From contig CAZIXE010000002.1 of assembly GCA_964543235.1 (NCBI GenBank), positions 1 to 64,000 of the forward strand: 64,000 nt of DNA. The letters are read 5' to 3'. Positions 9,007 through 16,530 of this stretch are shown one piece after another (position 1 is the first letter of the stretch; each line of letters begins with the position of its first letter). The notes under the pieces are model-generated. The model ran no database searches. It was not told the DNA's origin and worked only from the letters and a program-made list of their open reading frames with translations. Origin of the DNA: JANMMJ01 sp964543235 (lineage in GTDB: Bacteria; Pseudomonadota; Alphaproteobacteria; Rhizobiales; Aestuariivirgaceae). A program made the position numbers and the translations under genes.

Positions 9007-9725
9007 GCCGCCTGCCCGCCGCCGAGGAAGGAGCGCCGCACATTGTCATTGGCGAGCAGTTCGCGGCCCGGTCCCGAGATGTAGTTGCGCCCGTTCACCA
9101 GCACATGAGCCGCATCCGCAATGGTCAGCGCCTGCCTCGCATTCTGTTCGACCATCAGGATGGTGACGCCGGTGTCGCGGATGGCGAGGATGAGATCGAA
9201 GATCCGTTCGAGATAGGCGGGCGACAGGCCTGCCGTCGGTTCATCGAGCAGCAGCAGTTTCGGTTCGCTCATCAGCGCCCGCCCCAGCGCCACCATCTGC
9301 CGCTGCCCGCCCGACAGTTCGCCCGCTGCCTGGCCGAGCTTGGTCCGGAGGTCGGGAAACAGCGCCAGGATCTGTGCTTCGGTTCGTGCCCGGTCGCGCG
9401 GCGGTGCCGCATAGGTGCCGACATCGAGGTTTTCCGCCACCGTCAGTGTCGGAAACACATTGCGGCTCTGCGGCACGGCGGCAATGCCACGCGGCACCAG
9501 CTTCGCCGTCGGCAGCGCCGTGATGTCCTCGCCGGCGAAAGCAATCCTGCCGGCGGAGATTGCCGTAAGCGAGAATACCGACTTGAGCAGTGTGGATTTC
9601 CCCGCGCCATTCGGCCCGATAATGACCGCAACACTGCGCGCGGCGACATCGAGGCTGACATCCTCGATGATCGGCAGCCCGCCATAGCCGGCGGTAAGGC
9701 CGGCAATCGACAAGAGTGCGCTCAC
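9003..9725 (-). CDS. livF: ABC transporter ATP-binding protein LivF
   Basis: 240 residues. Walker A GPNGAGKSTLLK near residue 38, ABC signature LSGGQRQMVALG near 138, Walker B LLLLDEPTAGLSP and a switch His (MVEQNARQ variant, Q-loop preserved) are visible. It is a cytoplasmic ATPase subunit of a HAAT-family importer. Four-base overlaps on both sides place it in one transcript with livG and livH. Confidence 0.93.
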   Translation of the reverse strand: MSALLSIAGLTAGYGGLPIIEDVSLDVAARSVAVIIGPNGAGKSTLLKSVFSLTAISAGRIAFAGEDITALPTAKLVPRGIAAVPQSRNVFPTLTVAENLDVGTYAAPPRDRARTEAQILALFPDLRTKLGQAAGELSGGQRQMVALGRALMSEPKLLLLDEPTAGLSPAYLERIFDLILAIRDTGVTILMVEQNARQALTIADAAHVLVNGRNYISGPGRELLANDNVRRSFLGGGQAA

Positions 9726-10495
9726 CCCCGCACCTCATACTTGCCGCCGCCGAAATAGGCCTCGATCACCCGTTCGTCGCGCCTGACCTCGTCCACCGTG
9801 CCGCGCATCAGCACGGCACCCAGCGCCATCACTACGACATTGTCGCAGAGCTTGGAAACGTAATCGAGATCGTGCTCGATCAGGCAGAAGGTGAAGCCGC
9901 GCGCCGTGTTGAGTCCTTTGATCTTGTCGGCGATCTTGGCCAGCAGCGTCCGGTTGATGCCGGCGCCGATCTCGTCCAGCAGCACGATCTTCGGCTCGGT
10001 CATGAGCGCCCGGCCCAGCTCGAGCAGTTTCTTCTGCCCGCCGGACAGGTTGCCCGCCTTCTCGTCTGTGACCCGCTCGAGTTCGAGGAGGGCGATCGTC
10101 TCGCGGGCCATCCGGTACACGCGCTCTTCCTCGGCCATGAATGCACCACGCCGGAACACGACATTGAAGACATTCTGGCCGGCCGGCGTTGCGCCGGCTG
10201 CCATGAGGTTTTCGAGCACCGTAAGGCGGGCAAACTCGTGCGGGATCTGGAAGGTTCGCGCCAGGCCGCGCTGGCATCGCTCGTGCGGCTTCAGCCGCGT
10301 GATGTCCTCGCCGCCAAGCAGCACGCGGCCGGCGGTCGGCTGTATGCGCCCGGCAATGATGTTGAAGAGCGTCGTCTTGCCCGCGCCGTTGGGTCCGATC
10401 AGCCCGGTAATGCGGCCTGCGGGAATGTCGAAGCTCACATCGTCGACCGCCTTGAGGCCGCCGAAGCTCATCGAGACATGGTCGAGGGTGATCAT
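9722..10495 (-). CDS. livG: ABC transporter ATP-binding protein LivG
   Basis: 257 residues. Walker A GPNGAGKTTLFNI near residue 34, signature LSGGQKKLLELG near 155 and Walker B IVLLDEIGAGINR are present; the D-loop region reads EIGAGIN rather than the more common EPAAGLN. The IEHDLDYV switch segment is characteristic of LivG. It overlaps livF by four bases. A 151-base spacer with a large inverted repeat separates it from livK, which may set the higher expression of the binding protein. Confidence 0.92.
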   Translation of the reverse strand: MITLDHVSMSFGGLKAVDDVSFDIPAGRITGLIGPNGAGKTTLFNIIAGRIQPTAGRVLLGGEDITRLKPHERCQRGLARTFQIPHEFARLTVLENLMAAGATPAGQNVFNVVFRRGAFMAEEERVYRMARETIALLELERVTDEKAGNLSGGQKKLLELGRALMTEPKIVLLDEIGAGINRTLLAKIADKIKGLNTARGFTFCLIEHDLDYVSKLCDNVVVMALGAVLMRGTVDEVRRDERVIEAYFGGGKYEVRG

Positions 10496-10516
10496 CTAGC
10501 GCGCCGCCTGCATTCA

Positions 10517-10636
10517 TCCCTCCCCCGCAGGCGCGGCGAGGGTCCGCCGCGAAGCGGCGGGGTGGGGGCAGTGCTCGAAGAACATCCCCCACCCGTCTCG
10601 CTTCGCTCGCCACCCTCCCCGATAAAGGGGGAGGGA
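10517..10636. repeat. Intergenic palindromic mosaic element, livK-livG
   Basis: A nested inverted repeat fills the spacer between livK and livG. The outer arms TCCCTCCCCC (10517-10526) and GGGGGAGGGA (10627-10636) are perfect. Inside are a CCGCCGC/GCGGCGG hairpin (10544-10560) and a GTGGGGG/CCCCCAC pair (10562-10568 and 10586-10592). This architecture resembles the palindromic intergenic elements scattered in rhizobial genomes. Inside an operon it may act by stabilising the livK message or attenuating readthrough. Confidence 0.75.
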
Positions 10637-10646
10637 GGACCTCACC

Positions 10647-11846
10647 TCACTGGAACACCGCCACCTGCTTGTATTTGTCGCCGTCGACCACGAACTTGCC
10701 GATATAGCCGGTGACGTCGCCATTCGCGTCGAATTCGTAGGCGCCGCCGGCCCCGTCATAGTCGATGTCCTGGCCGGCCTTGATCAGGTCCTTGGCCTTG
10801 GCCCATTCCCCGGGTCCGATCTTTTCGCCCGGCGCCGAGGCAACCTCCCGCAGCGCTGCCGCCATCTTGGTCCGGTCGGCAGAGCCCGCCTTCTCGATCG
10901 CCAGGAGTGTCAGGAACGTGGCATCATAGGTCTGATCGACGAAGGCCTTGTCCGCACCTTCCTTGTATTCGGCATTGAACAGCTCATGCAGCTTGGCCTG
11001 GGCCGGATTGTCGGCCGGCGACGTCGGCGAGGAGAAGAACGAGGTGGCCAGCGCCTCCGCGCCCACTTCCTTGATCAGCGCCTCGTCGCGCAACCCGTCG
11101 GTGCCGATGAAACGCGTGAACAGGCCGCCTTCGATCGCCTGCTTGACGATGGTCGAGCCGGAATCGCCGGCATAGGCCACGACGACCAGCGCTTCCGCCC
11201 CGCCCTTGGCGAGGGTGGCGAGCTCCGAGCGGTACGAGTTCTTCTTCTCTTCGTGCTTCTCGGCCGCCACCACTTCGCCGCCGGCCTTCTTGTAGGCCTC
11301 GATGAAGGTGTTGCCGATGCCGACACCGTAATCGTTGTTCACATAGGTGACGGCGACTTTCTTGATGCCCTCGTCGAGCACGATCCTGGCCAGCACGTCG
11401 CCCTGGTAATTGTCCGACGGAACGATTCTGAACAGCAGGTCATTGTCCTTGATGCCGGTCATCGCCGGTGAAGTTGCGGTCGGTGAAATCTGCACCACGC
11501 CTGCCGGAATCGACACCGCCTCGGCCGCGGCGATGGTGGTGCCCGACATCAGCGCCCCCATGATGATCGGCACATTCTCGACGTTGACGAGCTTGCCGGC
11601 CGCATCGACCGCGGCCTGCGCCGCACCCGTCGTGTCGCCATAGACGGCGACCGCCTGGCCGTCGAGCAGCCCGCCCTGCTCGTTGACATGCTTGATGGCG
11701 AGGTTGGTGGCGTTCTGCAGGGGCGGAATGAAGCTGGCGATCGGCCCGGTGATGTCCATGAGAATGCCGACTTTGGTGTCGGCGGCAAGGGCCGCGCCGG
11801 AGCCCAAGAGGGCGGCCGCGCACAACGCCAGAACTGACTTTTTCAT
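10647..11846 (-). CDS. livK: Branched-chain amino acid-type ABC transporter substrate-binding protein LivK
   Basis: 399 residues starting at the ATG at 11846, which has a GGGAGGAG ribosome-binding site just upstream. Residues 1-21 form a signal peptide ending at ALAA. The mature protein is a periplasmic binding protein type 1 (TKVGILMDITGPIASF at its N-terminus, TYVNNDYGVGIGNTF in the middle). It would capture the ligand for LivGFHM. Being encoded right after a kynureninase-like gene and a cupin gene suggests an aromatic or amide ligand, but the sequence alone does not say which. Confidence 0.92.
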   Translation of the reverse strand: MKKSVLALCAAALLGSGAALAADTKVGILMDITGPIASFIPPLQNATNLAIKHVNEQGGLLDGQAVAVYGDTTGAAQAAVDAAGKLVNVENVPIIMGALMSGTTIAAAEAVSIPAGVVQISPTATSPAMTGIKDNDLLFRIVPSDNYQGDVLARIVLDEGIKKVAVTYVNNDYGVGIGNTFIEAYKKAGGEVVAAEKHEEKKNSYRSELATLAKGGAEALVVVAYAGDSGSTIVKQAIEGGLFTRFIGTDGLRDEALIKEVGAEALATSFFSSPTSPADNPAQAKLHELFNAEYKEGADKAFVDQTYDATFLTLLAIEKAGSADRTKMAAALREVASAPGEKIGPGEWAKAKDLIKAGQDIDYDGAGGAYEFDANGDVTGYIGKFVVDGDKYKQVAVFQ

Positions 11847-11899
11847 GAGGTCTCCTCCCTGTGGATTGTGGCAATCGTAACTGAGCGCCCCGCGGCCTG

Positions 11900-13027
11900 T
11901 CATCTGGAATCACCGTCAGGCGGTGCAGTGAGCACCGTGGTGGCGAAATTTCCGGGCAGCGACACTTCGAGAAGTTCGAGATCGGCTGTGGGCTCCGCGT
12001 AGCGCGTCGCCATGCCCGGCGGGATGACGAAGGCATCGCCCGGCGACAGCCGGTAAGGCTCCTTGCCTTCGCCTTCGAGCCGCATGCCGCCGTTCATCAC
12101 GAAGGTGAACAGGATGTCGCTGTCGTGGCGCGTCCATGGCGGCGCGCCGCCCACGGGTCTTGCCACCATGACCGAGGCGACCCCCTTGGTATTGGCGTTG
12201 ATGGTGGTGTCGCGGGCTTCGAAACCGGGGATGCGGAACGGCTTGAACACGCCGCCCCGGGCCAGGCTGTGCACGAAGCGCTGGCCTTCCCATTCGCGCT
12301 CCGGGCGATAGGCTGCGGTCGGCAGCTCCATCTCGTGGTCGATCTCGGTGATGTGCTCGGCGGGAACGCCGATCTCGATGACCTCGATGCCGTCGGCGGC
12401 ATTGAGCACCCGGTGGCGGATCATCGGCGGCTGGATGAAGCAGTCGCCGGCCGTGAGCCGCCGGGGTCCTCCCTGGTCCTCATAGACCACATCGACGGAG
12501 CCCTTGATGCAGAAGATGAGCTGGAATCCCACCTTGTGGAAATGCACCATGTCGGGCACCGGTCCGTCCGGCACCCGGATATGCGAGGCGATCACCGCCC
12601 CGCCGAGCCGCGACGGCACCAGGTCGCGGTATTCCATGCCGGCCCGCCCGATGATCCATGGCGCCTGGTCGGCCAGCCGCCTGACCACGAAGGCATGCTG
12701 CGTCGGCGGCAGCACCAGGGGCGGGTTGAGCGCATCGAACTCGATCTGTGTGCCATTGGGTGCCGAAAGCCTGTCATTGCCGCCGGAAAGCGCGGCATTG
12801 TCAGTCAGAATCCGGATCGTTCCCGGGGCCTCAGTGGCACTTGTATCGAGCCTGATCCGCAGCCCGTGGCCCGAAAGGACCGCCACCTGCGGGTTGTCGG
12901 CGGGGTAGATCATGTCGAGCCGGAACCCCAGCCGGCCGGTAAAGAAGGGCAGGTCCTGGCGCAGGTCGCGGCTCGGCAGCCGCACTTCGGCGCGCGCCTC
13001 GCCGGCTCCTGGTTCTTCTGCTATCAT
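11900..13027 (-). CDS. VOC-double cupin fusion protein of unknown function
   Basis: 375 residues in three parts. Residues ~14-100 look like a vicinal-oxygen-chelate (glyoxalase-like) half domain (LPFFTGRLGFRLDMIYPADNP). Residues ~155-230 are a cupin with HFHKVGFQ...G and PPMIRHRV, where the usual metal-ligand Glu is replaced by Gln. Residues ~285-355 are a second cupin lacking an HxH pair. It overlaps the second kynureninase-like gene by four bases, so it works in the same pathway. It could be a dioxygenase or isomerase on an aromatic intermediate, or a non-catalytic ligand-binding protein; I do not recognise a characterised homologue. Confidence 0.75.
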   Translation of the reverse strand: MIAEEPGAGEARAEVRLPSRDLRQDLPFFTGRLGFRLDMIYPADNPQVAVLSGHGLRIRLDTSATEAPGTIRILTDNAALSGGNDRLSAPNGTQIEFDALNPPLVLPPTQHAFVVRRLADQAPWIIGRAGMEYRDLVPSRLGGAVIASHIRVPDGPVPDMVHFHKVGFQLIFCIKGSVDVVYEDQGGPRRLTAGDCFIQPPMIRHRVLNAADGIEVIEIGVPAEHITEIDHEMELPTAAYRPEREWEGQRFVHSLARGGVFKPFRIPGFEARDTTINANTKGVASVMVARPVGGAPPWTRHDSDILFTFVMNGGMRLEGEGKEPYRLSPGDAFVIPPGMATRYAEPTADLELLEVSLPGNFATTVLTAPPDGDSR

Positions 13028-14259
13028 ACTGAAACCTTTGCGTATTTCGGATGCTTCCAGATCTCCTCCGCGAGGATCTTCCGCACTGTTGCAACGGCAT
13101 TGAAGATGTCCTCATGCCGGATCACCAGCGGCGACACGCCGAAACGGATGGCATCGGGTTGGCGGAACGACGACACGACGCCATGGTCGATCAGCGCTTC
13201 GACCACCGATCCGGCTCCCGGCGAGGAAAAGCTCACATGGCCGCCCCGCCGCTCGTGCGCATCAGGTGACGTTACGACAACACCCAGCGGACCGCACTCC
13301 TGCCTGAGCCGCGCGATGAGCAGGTCGGTGAGCGATTTATGCTTTGCCCACAAGGCCTTGGGATCGATCTTTGGCCAGATGTCGAGCATTGCAGCGGCCA
13401 GGGCATTGGCCCCGACCAGGGGCGTGCCGGTGAGGAAGCGCCTGGCGCCGGCATGCGGTTCATAATCCCGCGCGAAGGCATAGACATCGGCATGCCCCAT
13501 CCAGCCCGCGACCGCCGGCCAGACCGCATCGCTAAGCTCTTGTTTTGCATAAATATACGCGGGCCCGCCGGGCCCGGCACAGAGATACTTGTAGCCGCAG
13601 CCAATGGCAAAATCGGCATCCGCCGCCTTGACATCGACGGGAACGGCGCCGGCCGAATGCGACAGGTCCCACACCGTGAGGACGCCCTTCGCATGGGCCG
13701 CGGCGGTGACGCGCGCCATGTCCCATTTCTCGCCGGAGCGGTAATCGACATGGCTGAACGCCGCGACGGCAACATTTTCCGCCATGTTTTCAATGGCTTC
13801 CGACTCATCGTTAACGAACCTTAAGGCCATTCGCCCGGCCGAGGCCCGCACAATCCCCTGCAGCACATGCACATCGGTCGGAAAGTTGCCGTTCTGCGTG
13901 AGGATGAACTGCCGTTCAGGCCGGAGTGCAAGACAATGGCTTACCGCCTTGAATTGATTGAGTGTTGTCGAATCGCACATGACCACTTCGCCGGCCCCGG
14001 CACCGATCAGCGGCGCGATGGCATCGCCCAGAAGCCATGGCATTTCAAGCCATTGCCGCTGGCTCCAGCCGCGCCGCCGCAGCCTGACCCAGTCGTCGAG
14101 CAGGCCCTGGGCATGCCCCCGGACCGCCTTCGGCATCGGCCCGACCGAGTTCGCATCCATGAAAATAACGCCGTTCGGCACCTCAAACGACGCCCGAAAA
14201 CCGCCAATGACATCGCTGCGATCGCGTTCTTGCGCCTGCTGAAGCGTGAACTCTGCCAT
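13024..14259 (-). CDS. Kynureninase-like PLP-dependent enzyme, divergent paralogue
   Basis: 411 residues, the same length and motif order as the kynureninase at 3933-5168, with the PLP lysine K224 in CGYKYLCAGPGGP and WDLSHSAGAVPVDV near residue 197. It departs at positions that line the kynureninase active site: MDANSVGPMP replaces LDGNSLGVLP, FLTGTPLVGANA replaces QCGTQAILAMA, and WMGHADVYAF replaces WWGHAKPFAF. This suggests a related beta-gamma hydrolase with another substrate. It is the first gene of the minus-strand operon ending in livM, and divergent from hyuA. Confidence 0.85.
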   Translation of the reverse strand: MAEFTLQQAQERDRSDVIGGFRASFEVPNGVIFMDANSVGPMPKAVRGHAQGLLDDWVRLRRRGWSQRQWLEMPWLLGDAIAPLIGAGAGEVVMCDSTTLNQFKAVSHCLALRPERQFILTQNGNFPTDVHVLQGIVRASAGRMALRFVNDESEAIENMAENVAVAAFSHVDYRSGEKWDMARVTAAAHAKGVLTVWDLSHSAGAVPVDVKAADADFAIGCGYKYLCAGPGGPAYIYAKQELSDAVWPAVAGWMGHADVYAFARDYEPHAGARRFLTGTPLVGANALAAAMLDIWPKIDPKALWAKHKSLTDLLIARLRQECGPLGVVVTSPDAHERRGGHVSFSSPGAGSVVEALIDHGVVSSFRQPDAIRFGVSPLVIRHEDIFNAVATVRKILAEEIWKHPKYAKVSV

Positions 14260-14288
14260 CGCCGGACTTAATCACGCGGCCCACCATC

Positions 14289-14321
14289 TTGCAATAACGA
14301 AAGCTCCTTGCAAATCTGCAA
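14289..14321. promoter_or_regulatory. Candidate operator in the divergent hyuA / kynureninase-like promoter region
   Basis: The 82-base divergent spacer carries TTGCAA at 14289-14294 and again at 14308-14313 (19 bases apart), followed by CTGCAA at 14316-14321. TTGCAA is self-complementary, so each is a potential dyad. Since both operons start here and an XRE-cupin regulator is encoded at 18191-18784, this is the most likely place for pathway-specific control. The assignment of the regulator is inference. Confidence 0.4.
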
Positions 14322-14341
14322 CTCCACTTCATAATGCCGCA

Positions 14342-16426
14342 ATGGCAAGACCAAGCGACATCAAGCTGGCCGCGGACATCGGCGGCACCTTCACCGACAT
14401 CGTGCTGGAGAGCGGCCGGCGCCGCTGGAGCGCCAAGGTGCTGACCACCACCGCCGCCCCCGAGCAGGGGGTGATCGCCGGCGTCCGGCAGATCCTCGAA
14501 GCGGCAGACGTTGCGCCAGAGGATGTCACTGTCTTCATCCACGGCACCACGCTCGCCACCAATGCGCTCATCGAGCGCAAGGGCGCCCGCACCGCCTTCA
14601 TCACCACCGAGGGGTTCCGCGACATTATCGAGCAGGGTTACGAGAAGCGTTTCGACCACTACGACCTGATGATCGACCGCCCGGCACCGCTGGTGCCGCG
14701 CACCTTGCGTTACACCGTGAAGGAACGCCTCGCCGCCGACGGCGAAGTCCTGGTCCCGCTGGAACATGCCGGTCTGCAGGCGCTGGCCGCCGAACTGATT
14801 CGCCAAGAGGTCGGCGCCGTCGCCATCGGCTTCCTGCACGCCTATGCCCACGATGCCCACGAAAATGCGGTGCGCGATGCGCTGGCCGCCGCACTCCCGC
14901 CCGCCGTCACCATCTGCATCTCGAGCGAGGTGGCACCCGAGATCCGTGAATATGAACGCTTCTCGACGACCGTCGCCAATGCCTATGTCCGCCCGCTCAT
15001 GGCCGGCTACCTGCACCGTTTGCGCGACGAGCTGCAGGCCATGGGCTTGGGCTGCCCGCTGTTCCTGATGATGTCGGGCGGCGGCCTCACCACCCTGGAA
15101 ACCGCCGCCCGCTTTCCGATCCGCCTCGTCGAATCGGGACCGGCGGGCGGCGCCATCCTGGCCAGCCAGATTGCCGGCGAATGCGCGCTGCCGGAGGTGC
15201 TCTCCTTCGACATGGGCGGCACCACCGCCAAGATCTGCCTGCTGAGCAATGGCGAGCCCCAGCGCGCCCGCAAGTTCGAGATCGCCCGTGCCTATCGCGA
15301 CATGAAGGGCTCAGGGCTCCCGGTACGCATCCCGGTGATCGAGATGGTGGAGATCGGCGCGGGCGGTGGCTCGATCGCCCGCGTCGACCGGCTGGGCCGC
15401 ATCACCGTGGGGCCGGACAGCGCCGGGTCGACGCCCGGCCCCGCCTGCTATGGCCGCGGCGGCACCGAGCCGGCCGTGACCGACGCCAATCTCGCGCTGG
15501 GCAAGATCGACCCCGCCTTCTTCGCCGGCGGCAAGATTCACCTCGACGAGCCGGCCGCGCGCCAGGCACTGAAGCGCAGCATCGGCGATCCGCTGGGTTT
15601 ATCGGATTTCTGGCCCGCCGCCGGGGTCGCCGAGATCGTGGAGGAGAACATGGCCAATGCCGCGCGCGTTCACGCCATTGAGCTCGGCCGCGACCTTTCC
15701 GCCTGCACCATGATCGCCTTTGGCGGCGGCGCGCCGCTGCACGCCTGCGCATTGGCGGAGAAGGTGGGCGTGAATGCGATCATCGTGCCGGTGGGGGCGG
15801 GCGTCGGCTCAGCCATCGGCTTCCTGCGGGCCCCCATCGCCTACGAGATCACCAGGAGCGCCGTCATCAGCCTCGAGGATTTCGATGCCGGGCGTGTCAA
15901 TCGCCTGATCGCCGCCATGACCCGCGATGCCCGTTCCGTCGTCGAACCGGCACTCCGGGGCGCCAGAGCCACCATCCAGGTCATTGCCGATTGCCGCTAC
16001 ATCGGCCAGGGCCACGAGATCCGCGTCAGCGTTCCGCAGCGCCGGCTCGGGCCCGGCGATGGCGCGAAGCTCAAATCCGCCTTCGAAGCACTATACGAGC
16101 AGGTCTACGGCCTGCGTATTCCCAACCAGGAGGTCGAGGCCATCACCTGGTCGGTCACCGTGTCCTCCCGCGCCGTTCCGCCCCGGCGCGCTTCCAGGGT
16201 CAGCGCGAGGCCCGCCGCCAGGCCGCAGCGCAAGCGCCTCATCTACGATCCGGCGCTGGGCAAGCTGGTGCCCGTTCCCGTCTTCTGGCGCTTCGACCTG
16301 GCTCCGGGGGCCACCCTCAGGGGACCCGCCATCATCGCCGAGCACGAGACCTCGACTGTCGTCGGCGCAAAATTCCGTGCCCGGATCAATTCGCTTGGCT
16401 ATATCGTGATGGAGCGGGTGAAGTGA
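14342..16426 (+). CDS. hyuA: Hydantoinase/oxoprolinase family protein, A subunit (ATP-dependent)
   Basis: 694 residues from the ATG at 14342, the family length. The ASKHA-type ATPase signature is seen in AADIGGTFTDIVL near residue 7 and DMGGTTAKICLL near 290. HyuA couples ATP hydrolysis to cleavage of a lactam or cyclic amide together with HyuB; characterised relatives act on N-methylhydantoin, 5-oxoproline, caprolactam, acetophenone (carboxylation) and 2-oxoindoleacetate. The start chosen avoids an implausible N-terminal extension into the divergent promoter. Co-orientation with hyuB supports a heteromeric enzyme. Substrate unknown. Confidence 0.9.
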   Translation: MARPSDIKLAADIGGTFTDIVLESGRRRWSAKVLTTTAAPEQGVIAGVRQILEAADVAPEDVTVFIHGTTLATNALIERKGARTAFITTEGFRDIIEQGYEKRFDHYDLMIDRPAPLVPRTLRYTVKERLAADGEVLVPLEHAGLQALAAELIRQEVGAVAIGFLHAYAHDAHENAVRDALAAALPPAVTICISSEVAPEIREYERFSTTVANAYVRPLMAGYLHRLRDELQAMGLGCPLFLMMSGGGLTTLETAARFPIRLVESGPAGGAILASQIAGECALPEVLSFDMGGTTAKICLLSNGEPQRARKFEIARAYRDMKGSGLPVRIPVIEMVEIGAGGGSIARVDRLGRITVGPDSAGSTPGPACYGRGGTEPAVTDANLALGKIDPAFFAGGKIHLDEPAARQALKRSIGDPLGLSDFWPAAGVAEIVEENMANAARVHAIELGRDLSACTMIAFGGGAPLHACALAEKVGVNAIIVPVGAGVGSAIGFLRAPIAYEITRSAVISLEDFDAGRVNRLIAAMTRDARSVVEPALRGARATIQVIADCRYIGQGHEIRVSVPQRRLGPGDGAKLKSAFEALYEQVYGLRIPNQEVEAITWSVTVSSRAVPPRRASRVSARPAARPQRKRLIYDPALGKLVPVPVFWRFDLAPGATLRGPAIIAEHETSTVVGAKFRARINSLGYIVMERVK

Positions 16427-16470
16427 TAACAAGTCTGAACGCTGCCGCATGCGGTTGCTTTTCAATATCC

Positions 16471-16498
16471 CGTCATTCCGGCCCTTGCCGGAATGACG
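16471..16498. repeat. REP-like hairpin between hyuA and hyuB
   Basis: Perfect 12-base inverted arms at 16471-16482 and 16487-16498 with a 4-base loop. The arm sequence (CGTCATTCCGGC) is of a kind that occurs as a dispersed palindrome in many proteobacterial genomes. It lies in a 104-base intra-operon gap and lacks a T-run, so it is a REP-type repeat or mRNA-stability hairpin rather than a terminator. Confidence 0.75.
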
Positions 16499-16530
16499 GA
16501 GTTTGGTTTGAACAGGGAGGACTCTAACCC

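Noticed and set aside
12125..13465. A 446-codon open frame on the plus strand across the cupin and kynureninase-like genes
   Set aside because: It spans two opposing real genes and lacks a ribosome-binding site or known domain.
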